Both the position numbers and the translations under genes were made by a program. Positions 46,541 to 57,965 of a stretch of DNA of 64,000 nt are shown here, one piece after another. This DNA is from Phalacrocorax aristotelis. Taxonomy: Eukaryota > Chordata > Aves > Suliformes > Phalacrocoracidae. How positions within the stretch are numbered: position 1 is the stretch's first letter; the number at the start of each line of letters is the position of its first letter. Below the pieces are notes generated by a model. It made no database searches and was not told where the DNA came from. It saw only the letters and a list, made by a program, of their open reading frames with translations. The stretch covers positions 1,188,501-1,252,500 of the forward strand of contig NC_134280.1 in NCBI RefSeq assembly GCF_949628215.1, written 5' to 3'.

Positions 46541-47459
46541 GCAGGATCTGGACAGGGGAATGTATGCCTTGACTGCAGATGGACCTTGCGCTCTTTGTCC
46601 GGTTTTCTCAGAAAGCAGAGATTGCTTTTATGTTCTTGGAGGTTTGTACAACTTCAGATTGTTCTGAAATCTGTATTCAGGAAAACCAACTGCATTTCAA
46701 GCTGTAGGACTTCTCTGTTACTAAAAGGCAGCTCTTTTTCCTCTCAATTTCCTCTATCTTTAAACTTGTTTTTATTAATCTTTCCAAAAGTACTTTACCA
46801 GAAACAAGAAAAAAAGTGCAAGCAAATCAATTTGGAAAATGTATTTGTGTTTTTCCAATCCCTGTCCGTGGTTGTGCACGTTTTGTTGGTCTTAACCAGC
46901 CGTAACAAGAACCCCCAAATCCCATTCTCAGTAATCTGGAGTAGGATTTGTTATAGTTCTCCCATGTGAAATCCGGAGAGTGGTTTGCTTGCCGCATGTG
47001 GCAGGGATGCTGGTGTGGCTCCCCAGCTGGTGGAAGGAGGAGGAGAGCACTGTCCGAGGCTGGTTTCTCAATTCACTTAACAAACTTAAAAGAAGTCATT
47101 TCAGTCGTATCATTTGAATGAAAACCTTTCTTGTTCCATTTTCGTAAGATTTTGAAGACTAGACGAGTAAGAAAATTGGACAGGAAAACACTGTTTTAGG
47201 GTAAAAAAGCCTGCATTGTCTAGATTTGAAATACCTGTATAAAATACATTTTTCTTAAATTTTTTCACAGTTGAAGCTGTTCAGATTTAGCCAAATCTGT
47301 GAATTTGGTGTTTTCCTGTTTTCCTTTCATTGGTGGTTTTTTTTGTGGTTTTTTTGGTTGGTTGGTTGGTTGGGGGTTTTTTTCCCCAAAATACGGTTGC
47401 TCCAATCAAAATCCACACACATGTTCACTATTTATTCTTCGCCGTTCCTACTTTTGTGG
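46541..47459. other. Unique DNA with a GT/T-rich simple repeat
   Basis: AT-rich sequence ends in a T-rich and (GGTT)n stretch at about 47335-47390, where GGTT is repeated four times from 47356. No gene is recognised. Frames through the T-rich part read as Phe/Trp/Gly-rich peptides and are artefacts of simple sequence. Confidence 0.5.
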
Positions 47460-47645
47460 CGTTCCCCGATGGGAACATGCGGTGGCTTCGGAGCCGCCGG
47501 GGACTCCCCCCGCCTGCGGCGGACGCTCGCCGGGCGCGCTGGGGCGGCTCCGTGCCGAAGGCATCGCGCGCCCGCTGCCGCCCTCCCAGCGTCCCGACGG
47601 AACCGTCTCGCTCTTGAAACTTCTGCTGAAAGACCCATGCAGGTT
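47460..47645. other. CpG-rich islet
   Basis: This is a dense CpG patch with CGCCGGGCGCGCTGGGGC-type words. It is short and sharply bounded. Frames on both strands are open without domains, and no gene is linked. Confidence 0.45.
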
Positions 47646-48684
47646 TTTGAAGTGAAAATGCCGTTTTGGTGCTCGGGCCGTGCCTCTGATGTGTTTTATG
47701 GAGCCTTCTAATAGAGGTGCGCGTTAATGAAATCTACGCTCTCAAGTTGGGAAGCTATTTTTCTTGATAACCCACCCCAAATCTGTGGCCTTTTACATTA
47801 AATTTTAATCAGTCTCGAATTCTGAAATCTCAGGATAAAGCTGTTGATATCGGTCTCCTTTGATAAATTATAAAGGTAAACTTTAATGAACAGTGAATAG
47901 AATCACCTTTGCTACTCGGGGGTAATAGAATAAAAAAGCAAACAAACACATTTTTCTTACTGCCACATGCCTCTCCTTAATAATAAGTTTTGTGTCTTCT
48001 GCAGAAATAGATGCTGTATAAAGTCTCATTAAATTAGCTGACTGATGAAATAAATACACAGCCCATGGCTCTCCAGTCCATAGTAAACCAAGCAAGGGTC
48101 TCGATATCTTAGAGTTCTGCTTATTTACACATGCCTCGGACTCTTCTCACAGATATGTAAATTATTCTGGTTAAAACTAAATGCTAAAGTCTACACCATT
48201 AGTCTTCCACTTCATGATCTCCACATGGGGCTGTTAGAGGGATAATGTACCATACAATACACGGTTTACTTTTAATTAATAGAAAAAAAATGTGAAATGA
48301 ATATTAAATGTAGCTTAATGTGGAAGAAACCTCAAAGCAGTATGGTTGTTTTTTTTTTTTTAAAAATATTCAGCTCTGCTTTGGCATTAGAAAACAAGAA
48401 ATGTAGTAGCAGCCCAGAAACATCAGTAAAGCATGGGAAAAGAAGGGGAAGCAGGTAAAGGCAGCGGGAGGAGGAGGTCAGCCCCAGGCTGTTTGCCCTG
48501 GAGGGGGGATGCTCTGCCCAGAGCCCCCGAAATACTGCGAGCGGTTACGCTCACGGCTCCCCGGGCACCCTGCTGGAATCGTACCCCACCACGTAACGCA
48601 TGAATTGCAGAATCTGGTATTAAATCTTAATATATAAAAAAAAAAACCCTCATCAAACAGAAGCATTTAATTAAAACACAAGAT
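47646..48684. other. Unique non-coding DNA with a small GC patch
   Basis: AT-rich sequence with a T run at about 48350-48361, an A run near 48640-48650 and a GC-rich patch at 48430-48600. No gene or transposon is recognised. Confidence 0.45.
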
Positions 48685-48880
48685 CTGTTTGTCTGCGTTA
48701 TAATTCAACGTGTCAAAATTAATGCCCCTGTTTTTAATAAATAGAATTACCAATTCACAAACAGTTTATCACACTGTTCTCAACAACAGAATGGAATTTT
48801 AATTATATACCATTATTTATTGCGATGAAATGAGTGTGTTCCATAATATTTGCCGACAGTGTAAGTTCGGATTTAAGAAG
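48685..48880. other. Candidate conserved non-coding element
   Basis: Unique AT-rich sequence carries TTTTAATTATATACCATTATTTATTGCGATG near 48797-48827 and CAAAATTAATGCCCC near 48714-48728. There is little simple repeat. The texture is like a conserved enhancer; unproven. Confidence 0.25.
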
Positions 48881-49389
48881 AAAAGCTCTGTTAAGTCATG
48901 ATTTTCTCGGGTGGCATCCCCTTTGTCTCTTTTGGCTCACCTAGGATAAGGTACGAATCTTGGAATGAGACAAAGACTGCGAACAGCCCTGCAGAGGCTT
49001 TAGGTGATAACAAGGTACTCGCTGAAGGCACTTATTTGTAAGATTAAAGGGTTTGAACTAAAGCCTGAAATTAGTAACTTTTCATCCCTTTCACCAAGAC
49101 AAGCCAGTGTTTTGCAATAAAATAAAGACCCTGCATTTTAAAGCCTCTTCAGCAGGCGGAGTGTGAAACTAAATGCTACTTGCTCATTTCTAAATTATTC
49201 ATACATTCTTAATTGTGATGTTATCCTTATAAATGATAGTAATGGTACCATTTAAAGCCTAAAAACCGGCAAGCACCTGCCAGTGAAAAGGGTTCATTTA
49301 ATGCACGGCAGCTGAATCTTTAATACGGGGGATAAATGAGAAGGCTCTGCTGGCAAAAATACAGTAAGACACTTGATTTTTACAATGAG
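48881..49389. other. Unique non-coding DNA, no gene seen
   Basis: Ordinary AT-rich sequence with no recognisable exon, repeat or RNA gene. Confidence 0.45.
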
Positions 49390-49760
49390 GCTATAAGTAA
49401 CCTGAGCCGATTGCTGGGTGGGACGGGAAATCCAGCGCCTGCTTCCCGAGGAAAACTCACAGCCAAGATACATTAACTTCCCCGGGGCTCTGGCTGGAAA
49501 AGGGGGCCTAAAGCACCAGCTCGACCTCCCAGGAGTATTTCTGCCCGTACTGGCAAAGCGACGTAGTTCGCTCCCCTGCACCGAGCGAGGTAAACGCACA
49601 ACCTCAGCCGGGGGAGCCGTGGTTTCGCCCGAGGGGCCCGGGCTGGGCTGCTGCCTCGGAGCAGTGGTGGGAGGGGGTGGCTCGGGGGCACCGCCTCGCC
49701 ACGGTCCTTGCTGTGCCCTGCCGCAGGCAAGACCGCGGCACGTACCATCCTGCAATCTAT
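49390..49760. other. CpG-bearing GC-rich islet
   Basis: A GC-rich stretch with CpGs throughout (for example CCGAGCGAGG near 49580 and CGCCCGAGGGGCCCGGGC near 49626). Long frames run on both strands (49418-49948 plus, 49294-49755 minus) without domains. It may be an eroded CpG island. Confidence 0.4.
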
Positions 49761-50275
49761 TGCACGGTGTCTCTGCTGGGAAACAAGAAGATTTAAGAAG
49801 AAATATGGTCCCTAAAGAAGCGGCAGGACGTGGAGCGGGTGGTGCCGAGTCCTTTCAGGCACCTGGAGTTAAGGGTAGGGCTGACCTGGATAACGCAACA
49901 GTCAGCGTCCCCACTTCAGAGAGGGCGCAGGTGTGTTTAGGCAGGTAGCGTCCCTTCTTTTTGATTGGAATAACAAAATTTTTCTGAAACTTGCACTTTT
50001 TAGGGATTGGTCATTGAAAACAAACAATTAAGATAATTTTTCGTAATTTCAAACATTTATTTAAAGTGCGCAAAACCATGTTGGTTTGAAAACTTTAAGG
50101 TGGCGCGAGACTGGAAATTTTTTGAAACCCACTGATCAACAGCCGAGCAGTAAGCTTTCGTCCGCAAAGCTGTATTGATCTCCTTGTGATTCCTGAAGCG
50201 GGTCACAGTTTGGGAGGCTTTTAAGGGCTTTTACAGCCTCTTATTTTTCCAGCGCCTCGTTCCTACCAGGCTGGT
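49761..50275. other. Unique non-coding DNA, no gene seen
   Basis: Composition is mixed. AT-rich from 49960 to 50100. No recognisable element. Confidence 0.45.
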
Positions 50276-50400
50276 TTGCAGGCAACCCAGGCACATCGCT
50301 CTTGGAGACAGCAGCTGGGGCTTCAGCTGAACCCCACCAAAGCTGATCGTGTATGTCCACAGATGGTGGTAATGGCAATCACCCTCCTCCTGGGCTTGGT
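50276..50400 (+). repeat. Possible old LINE reverse-transcriptase scrap
   Basis: The plus frame beginning at 50276 reads RQQLGLQLNPTKADRV. It resembles the L-LNP-KTE motif that follows the catalytic domain in L2- and CR1-clade reverse transcriptases. Only about 16 residues can be compared and flanking motifs are not visible, so this may be chance. Confidence 0.3.
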
Positions 50401-50414
50401 GTGGCCACCTGGGT

Positions 50415-50456
50415 GGGAGGAGGAGGAGGAGCAGCAGCAGCAGCAGCAGCAGCAGA
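50415..50456. repeat. GGA/GCA trinucleotide microsatellite
   Basis: A short GGA run (about 50415-50430) passes directly into about eight uninterrupted GCA units (50431-50455). A compound trinucleotide repeat of this kind is likely to be length-polymorphic. In the plus frame it reads Glu then Gln repeats, but I see no real gene around it. Confidence 0.95.
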
Positions 50457-50500
50457 AGAAGGGTGCCTGTAGGGAAGAAGGCCCTGCATGATTTCCTTTG

Positions 50501-52949
50501 CTAGCTGGCAGGGTCGGAGCAACCCAACCCTCAGAAATGCAACGTAACGTGTTCTAGTGGAGTCCTGGGGACAAGAGTGTTTAGGTAAGCTCTTGGTGAG
50601 GGGAAGTAGGAAAAAAAAAACCACGTTATTTTGCCATGGAATGCTTGTAAATTATTTGTTTTTTCTTTAAAAGCAACAACCAAGACAAATATTTAAAGCA
50701 TATTTTTTCTGTTATGGACTGTTTTTGAGAATCGCTGCGGCCGCTGGTATCTTGCGTTTCACTTGGCTCTGATGGGGAGTAAATTAGCGTCACGTTTGTT
50801 TCTATTTGGATTTACTTTCTGTTTCTTGTGCAACAGCCAAAGGCTGCCGAGGCCCAGACAGAGCTGGTGGGGCTGGGCTCAGGGACTCTGCTGTCCCGGG
50901 GAAATGCTGTAATATGCCTCTGTTTCTTCATCTTTTGAGAATTGTTGCTGTTGGTTACTAAAATGTTAAACTGGGGACAAGGAGAGGGAAAATCTGGACC
51001 TCTTTCGGTAGAGCCTGAGATTCTCTGAAACTCTTAGTGGCCAAATGGGCTTGAGAAAAACCTTACATGTTCTATTTCCCGTGATATATTTTAGGCCCAA
51101 ACTGAACTGATGCTGCCTTAACAATATTCTGGATAATTTGTGTGTTTATTGGATGCTCCTTAGGGACCTCTCGGTTTGTCTCTTAGGGTAAAGTCCTTGA
51201 GATGGGCCATGGCTGGGACTTTCCGAGTCTGTTGGATGACACAGAAACTAAGGGAAAGTTCAGGCTGCCCATGAAAATGGTTTTTGTCTTTCAAGATTTG
51301 GCTGTAAAACTCAGAAAGGAAGCTCATTTATTAGGGTAGCATAAAATATCTGCTTCCAGGGTAAGCTCTGAACCAGCTCTGTGTTCACCTTTTTCCTTGC
51401 AGGTCACACTGCGGGGGGAAGTGTCCCTGTAACTAGATTCTGTATTTTTAGCTAAAAATCTAGAAATATCTTGTCTCCAGCATTAGTATGTGGAACCTCA
51501 CCTGCATCGCAAACCCAGTAACACTGGGAGCATCGGTGTCTGATTTTTACCATCAAGGGGTATCGTGGGCTGCCCAGTCTAAGGAGAGAGGGGCCAGGAA
51601 AAAAAAAAAAAAACCAATTTATTTTTTGGTCTGTGTGTGTTAATACACTGGGTTTACACTCTGTGACTTTAATTTTTGAGAGTCGTAGCCGAATGCGTAA
51701 GTTGGTGTTTCAGCAGCCTCTGCTGATGGCTCTCACGCTCTGCCCCGTGTTCGGCACGGCGCCCGTCGCAGCATCCCCGTGGTGCCAGGGCACCGGGGGA
51801 TGGGGCTGCTGGTTCGGGCTGGAAATCCTTTGCGGAAATCCGCTGCTCTAGATGGGGTCCGCAGCAAAATGATCGCTGAGAATGGTGAATTTCCCTCGGA
51901 ATTAAAAGCAAACAAATGGAAAAACCAGGCAAATTCCTAGTGCGCTCCGAATATGTCATTGGACCAGAAACTATGAACTGAAGATAATGAATGTGTTCTC
52001 GTATTTTACAACAAACTTGCAGGAAAGTGTTAGTAGCATTTCCAGCCTGTGTGTTGCAGGAATACACCTAGCCCAGGCTTCTAACAAACGTTGCATTTCA
52101 GATTATTTAAGATCCCAAAAGCCAAAATAAATATATTTACAGATGAGTATGTCCCAGCGCTGTAACAAATGCAGCAAATTCCCAGCAGGACTCCTTTCCC
52201 GTGCTCGCTTCAAAGCGCGAGTCGCAGACAATTTTCTGTATGGGTTATGCCTCAGGGCACTGTTATTAGGGGGGGAAATAAAGAGTAGATTCATTTAGTT
52301 AACCAGTCTTTTATACCTTTTCTTCATAGTCTGCTCTAGGTAGAGTTTTCATTTTCTAAATAACAGGGCCTAAAGCTCTGGTTTGGGAGTCTCCTCGATG
52401 CTACAGAGTTTAACTTTTGCACAGAGTAGAAGAACACTTTCTGTTGACTTTGAGCGGTGTATGGGGGGAATTTGGGCGTTTTGGGTTCTTTGCGTGTTTT
52501 ATTTTCTTGTTTGCTTTGGTTTTTTGATTTTTAATCTCAGCAGAAGGAGAAATACTTACCTACTGCTTTGCTAGGACAGTAAGAAAGGAAACCTGTGCAA
52601 AAGCTGTGTCTTGAGAGCAATCGTGAGCCGCTCGCTTATGACACAGGCAGGATGAGTGGGTGGAAGAGGCTCTTGTTCCTTAGGTGGGCTGGGATCGCTA
52701 ATGCCGCCGTTTGAGGGGTCTCCGCTTGCTCCCCCCGGGACTGCAAAGGGATGCTGAGCCACTGTCTTCCCAGCTTCCTTGGTGTTCTCCATCGTGGTGT
52801 TGCATGGCATAAACCACTCTTGCATAGGATGGATGTCGCATGCGTGAGCCAATCTTACGTGGGGTGGTTAGACTCCCCTGTCCTTTTGGTGAGGAAAGGA
52901 AATTTATTTCACCATACCTTTAGTGAAATCTAGGCAGAGTGGTTTTATA
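50501..52949. other. Unique non-coding DNA, no gene seen
   Basis: Mixed sequence with an A16 tract at 51599-51614 and a small GC-rich patch at 51735-51830. The frames at 51633-51851 and 51669-52067 are anonymous. No transposon is recognised. Confidence 0.45.
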
Positions 52950-53400
52950 GACAGCAGGGGCAGTCTTAATTCTGTAGATGTGAGCGTTATTTGTGAATAA
53001 ATGCCCTTCATAGTCTCTAAAAATTATTATTCAGGATGTCTTCCCATCTCACAGATGAACTATGAACTAATGGTTCCTTTTTGCATAGTTCACTTGACAA
53101 AGAATTGGTAGATTTTCTGTGTAATTTGCTATTATCCTAAAACTCTCAGCAAACCAAAATGCCAACCTGGGTTTTAAAATGTGATGTGTTTGAAAATGGA
53201 AATTTGACCACTCCAAATAGCAAAATCTTCATTTCCATTAGGATTTTTATGAACTGTCTGATTATAGATCAGAAAAACTCACACTGTTCTACAGCCTCCT
53301 GTGATGCACTAGACAAAATGATGAAAACAAAGGCAATTATTTGTACTGGGAATGGCGTGTTTCATTTAATGCTTTATCGGAGAATATAGTCACATTGGAG
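52950..53400. other. Candidate conserved non-coding element
   Basis: Low-CpG AT-rich unique sequence. ACAGCAGGGGCAGTC near 52954-52968 is close to but one G short of a CTCF core. AAAAATTATTATTCAGG lies at about 53019-53035. A near-repeat of GAACTATGAACTAATGG and ATAGTTCAC lies near 53057-53093. Texture only; no function shown. Confidence 0.25.
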
Positions 53401-53459
53401 GCTATTACCTTTTCAAGGATATATTTACTTTTAAAAGGCCGTAAGCCTCTCTCAGACCC

Positions 53460-53760
53460 TGTGCTCCTCTCTCCTTTCCATGGAGAGCAAGTGGGGGCTC
53501 TCCAGTGCAGAAAGCACCGCGGCAGGCGTCGCGCCTGCGATGGTTAGGATGCATCCGTGTCTCCCTGACGTGTCCGCCGCCCCGGGGACATCGGGGATGC
53601 TCTCCCAAGCAGAGGCAGCGACTGCGGGCACTGCCGCGTCCTCACCTGGAGCTGGGTTACTGCATCATGGCCAACACCTTGCGAGGCACAGGGGGAGGGG
53701 GTGGGGAGGGGCAGCAGCCCCCAGCCCGTTTGTGAGGGCTACCCGGTCTTTCAGTGGAAG
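53460..53760. other. GC-rich islet
   Basis: CpG-bearing GC-rich sequence, densest at 53515-53640. Overlapping frames in several registers have no domains. No exon is supported. Confidence 0.35.
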
Positions 53761-54079
53761 CCCATGGTGAAATTTTGGAGAGGTGGATTCCTTCAGTTAA
53801 CAGTTGTTTTCTTTTTTTTCCCCCCATTCTGTAGATTTTTCTTCAGTATATTGGCTACAGGGGGAATATATTGTCTGTGTGTGAGCAGTAAATCTTGCTC
53901 CTTTGTAACCCATCGGGTTTGCTGTTCAGGATGCTCGTGTGCTTTGATGGGGAAGGTGTAAGGGTGTGGTTTTGGACCTGACCAGCGGCACAGCTGATGC
54001 TCTCTCCTTGGTACACGGCTGTCCTGAGCCAGGCTATCGGCAGTTTTATGTTAATGTGCTCCATGTTCGCTCCCTCCCC
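53761..54079. other. Unique DNA, no gene seen
   Basis: T-rich at 53806-53820, otherwise mixed. No recognisable element. Confidence 0.45.
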
Positions 54080-54345
54080 TCCAAGTGAGGCTCTGCTGTC
54101 CCCGGGGCTCCCCAGCCGGCTGGATGCATTATTGCCTAAAGCAACCCGGGCACAAAGGAAGCCGAGATTCACAGTAAAGTGCGATTCTGTCCCCGCAAAT
54201 GTGCGGCACAGCTGGAGGAGGTCTCCAGCAGCTCGTTTGTATCTCTCCTCTCCCCCGGGGCTGAGCCCGTCTTTGGTGTATAAGCAGTGTCTCATCAGCG
54301 GTGCCAAGCCTCGAGGTTCCTGCGCGCTCTCACCGCAGCACAAAT
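54080..54345. other. GC-rich islet
   Basis: A moderate GC-rich patch with open frames on both strands (53855-54343 minus, 53997-54362 plus). The translations have no domain. No promoter element is visible. Confidence 0.3.
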
Positions 54346-56999
54346 CCCGGCGACTGATTTAGGATCCCTGTACGCTCCCTGACCAGATTCCAACATCACG
54401 AGCAGACTGCAAAATTATGATGCATGTCAAAACTGCCAGTGGGCAGAGACAGGAGTAGCAGGAGGAGAAAAAAAAATACAGTTCCGCACTATGAAAGCTC
54501 GCTTTGCATCAAACGCTCGTGCCAAATTGTGCTACGACATGTGTGTCCATTTCTAAGTAGGTCCCTTCGCTTCGTCGCTAATCTATACAGTCTGACTAGT
54601 GTGAACTTGTGTGCCTGCTGGGAAGGGGGGTTTTGAGTTGTTGGAGGCAGGTTTTGTCTACTGTTTCTTCTTAGCACCGCTCTCAGCGTTTGGAACGGTT
54701 CCACAAAGAAAGTTACATTGAGATCATAAATGAGTTGCATCGCAGCTCGCGTCACGTGGGCACCCTGGCTTTGGCAGGACGCTCTGACTTCGGAACGAAA
54801 TACTGCGTGGACCAGAGCCTAGGTGAAACGAGGGGGACGCAACTCGCCACAAACAGCTGTGCAAACAAATTCTTCTAAAAAAGCCGTACGGACCCGATGC
54901 CACACGCCTTAATATTGTGATAAATCCATATCTACGAGCAGCCCCACGCCTGTCACCACCCTGCAAACCTTGCAGGCGCGGCACCCCTTGTCAGCGGTGG
55001 GGCGGGGGTCAGGGCTGGCGCTGGGGGGTAGAAACTGGGCAGGGCTGCCCCTGCATCGCTCATTGGGGGGGGTTGAACTGTAAAATAAATATGTAAATAT
55101 ACATATATCTACGCAGGAAGCTCAGAAGGGAAAGTCTGGGATTTTTTTTTTTTGGGGGGTGTTTTTTTGCTATTAATTATTTCACTCTCAGTATCCAGAC
55201 AGATTAATTCTAGAGGGGTTTTGTCTCTTAGGAACTCTAGGGGTATGGTCTTTAGGAAATAATTTCTACCTGTGCCTTCACGTGGGGTGGAGCATTATGG
55301 GATAATGGGATGGAGCAAATTTAGGGATAATTAAAACTTCCAAACGCTTCCGTTTAGGTATTTGCCTCAGGCAGCAGAGGTGGGAATAAAGCGTGACAGC
55401 GCTGACTTGCAACCCTTGACCTTTCTCGGGACCACCCCTCCAGGAGGGGATGCTGGCTGACCTCTGCAGGCGGCTCCGCTCCCTGTGGTCCGAGCTCCCC
55501 GCTCCAACACAACTTTTGAAAATAGAACAATGCATTGACACATTAATAAGTCACTGTTTGTCACACACACACAAACCCTACAATGTATTGCTGGCTTTGT
55601 TTGTAAACTGAAGTGTTGCCCAAACATGGAGCGTTTGCTGTAATCCCGCTCTTGCTAGCAGGAATTTCTTTAAGTAGATGTTTTCTCGGACGTTCTCTTC
55701 TTTCCACAGCAGCTTAGCTATCCTCGCGGTTTCTGTAGTGCCCACCCCTTACCACCCTGTAAAAGACCCAAAAGTGTTATAATCTGATCCCCTGATTGAT
55801 TCTCACAAGCAGCCTGTATTCTCTCAGGCTCATCCCGCCTTCCCTTTTCTCCCCTCACTTTTATTCCTGGCCACTCCGTACGTTTCTGGTTTTCCTCTTC
55901 TGCCTTTCCCGGCTCTGGCCCGACGCAGATGTCGGCAACCAGCGGAGGTGTGTGAAAGCAGGGGGGCACGGGAGCGGCCGCCGTGGTCCCTGCGGACGCG
56001 CCCAGCGCTGATTCCAAACAGAGACATCATAGAAACTGAAGTAGGGATTTGCCTCCTGTGGAAAGGGATGTGTTTTCATACTGTTGCACGGAAGTGGAGC
56101 TGGTCTTGGGTACAGATACATTTTGCAAATAGTTGTTCAGGTTTTTTAATAGGTGTAATAATTTACACGGGGAAAATATGAGACCCTAAGCCCAAAATTT
56201 GTTCTGTCAATTTTTTCTAGTAATCTGGTAAAGAAAGAAAAAAAATCTTTAAGCTGTTCAGGTTTGGGTTCTGTTCTCTTTTTGACTCTCTAATGGTTCC
56301 ACAACAGATGTCTGTTTAAGCATGCAGTAGGAAAGCGAAGTGCTGCAGCTCGATCTCAGCGAATAAAAATGGTTCTGCTTTTAGTGAAACTCTAGAAATA
56401 AAAGTTCTGAGTATTTGTTTCTTTGTAATTGTTCCCATGGATTTTCATTTTGTTGCCAGAATAGTTTTGTTTATACATAATCCTAATAAGCTAAAATCTA
56501 AACATAGCGACGCTCTTCCTAAGCAAAGAGATGTTGCAAAATATTAGAAATTACAGGATACAGTAATAGTCAGTTTTACAGAATTTTAATGTTGTCAGGA
56601 AGACTCTTCTGAAGCGCACACAAAGGCTTGTGTCTCATTTCCATTGACTTTCACTAACGGTGGCCAAGGACTAGAGTGTCTTTTCTTCTTGCACTGCTGG
56701 GATACAAACCCTGTAATTTGGAAAACTTATACTATATCAAAATTCAGAAATGTGATAGGCATAGGCTTGGATCTGCTCCAACAAAGACAAAAAAAATCCA
56801 AAAAGATAATTACTATGGAAGACCAAATTCTGTTCTTTGTTTTTATCTAATGTGTATTTAGCATATTTTTGCTAGTCCTAAGAAGCCGTTCTGTCAGATG
56901 GAAAGTGCTAGATCTGACTCTTTTTTCCATATTAGGATGGCTTTTAAAATAAAAAATAAAAAATAAAGCCGTGGATTTGGAGCAGAACTCCAAATCTGG
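54346..56999. other. Unique non-coding DNA with small GC patches
   Basis: This includes a GC-rich, G-run-bearing patch at 54960-55075, T/G runs at 55143-55170, a short CA repeat at 55562-55573, a GC patch at 55915-56010, and an AT-rich stretch of A5T-like units at 56947-56967. No exon, transposon or RNA gene is recognised. Confidence 0.45.
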
Positions 57000-57390
57000 A
57001 GCAGCAGTTTTCCCGAAAGCACCACTTTCTCTGAACAGCGCCCGCAGCACGCTGGCACCAGGTGCTGCCCGTCCCCGGAGCCGCTGTTTGCTCTCCGCGG
57101 ACGAACGCCGTGTTCTTCGCGGGTCGCGCCCCTTCCTCCGGCCGTGGCTCCCGCGCGCGGCCCCGGCGGCAGCAAACACTGACCCTTTGTCACCGCCAAG
57201 CAAGGCGTTGGCGTTCCCGTCCCGGGGCCGGCTCGCGGCGCCCGCCGCTGCCGACAATGCGCCGCTTGTGCCCGCTCGGGGTGGCGGGGGCTGCCGTGAC
57301 TCACCGTCACGCACGGGTCCCCCGTCTGCTTCTGAGTGACCGCTCGCCTCTTCCCACCCCTCGGGCCGCGTTCCCGGCAGGGTGAGCAAA
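57000..57390. promoter_or_regulatory. Strong CpG island, no visible gene
   Basis: About 51 CpGs by eye in roughly 380 bp, including CCCGCGCGCGGCCCCGGCGG near 57150-57169. The flanks are AT-rich. It carries CGTGAC (57295-57300) and GTCACG (57306-57311), an inverted pair enclosing a perfect AP-1 word, TGACTCA (57297-57303). Both strands carry long frames (56894-57421 and 56847-57482 minus, 56971-57339 plus). They are Arg/Ala/Pro-rich without domains, as expected of CpG-rich DNA. It may be the promoter of an unannotated transcript or an orphan CpG island. Confidence 0.6.
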
Positions 57391-57799
57391 CTCGTCCAAG
57401 TGAATTTTTCAACGGACCCAAACTTCCATCTCAACAATGAGTGTTTCTGGAGGTCTGGGAACGCAGTGATTTTCTTCTGCATTATAGGTTGTTTGGGTGT
57501 TGGTGGCAGCGAAGCCTGACATTCCTGATCTCTTGTGATTTTTCATTTCCAGTTGTATTTAATCGGGGAAATAATGCCAGAGATGCACTTCTCTCCCAGC
57601 AGAGCTGGTTGGGCGGGAGGAAGATGTGAGATGGGGTCAGTGGGTGCTGGTCAGGACCCACTCGGCTTTGGGGGCCGGCCGCTGCTCCCCACGGGCTGAG
57701 CTGACCCTCCGCCTGCACAAGTGCTCGCTCACAGGCAACGGCACTCGCCGCTGCAGTGGAGAGATCTCTCTTCCACCAAAGGGATTGCAGGGTAGAAAT
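57391..57799. other. Unique DNA with a GC-richer patch
   Basis: The GC-richer part is 57600-57770. No exon or repeat is recognised. Confidence 0.4.
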
Positions 57800-57965
57800 C
57801 CCAAAGGTTAATCTATCCATTATTATAAATATTTATAAATGGGTTGGATAAATCATACTGTGTAATTATCTACCTAACTAGTCAAGCCATTAGGACATTA
57901 AATAGCACAAATCAGAACTCATTTGGTTCATCATGAGCCTGATATTGTTATGAAACAGCTGAGCA
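57800..57965. other. Candidate conserved element with FOX-like palindrome
   Basis: A perfect 16-bp palindrome, TTATAAATATTTATAA, at 57823-57838 is followed by TGTGTAATTATC near 57859-57870 and further AT-rich unique words. The TAAATATTTA centre contains overlapping forkhead-like words. Enhancer role is inference. Confidence 0.3.

Noticed and set aside
52954..52968. Near-match to a CTCF core
   Set aside because: One base short in the central G run, and no supporting flanking motif.
56847..57482. 211-codon minus-strand frame across the CpG island
   Set aside because: CpG-rich composition suppresses stops in all frames; the peptide is Arg/Ala/Gly-rich without domains and overlaps equally long frames on the other strand.
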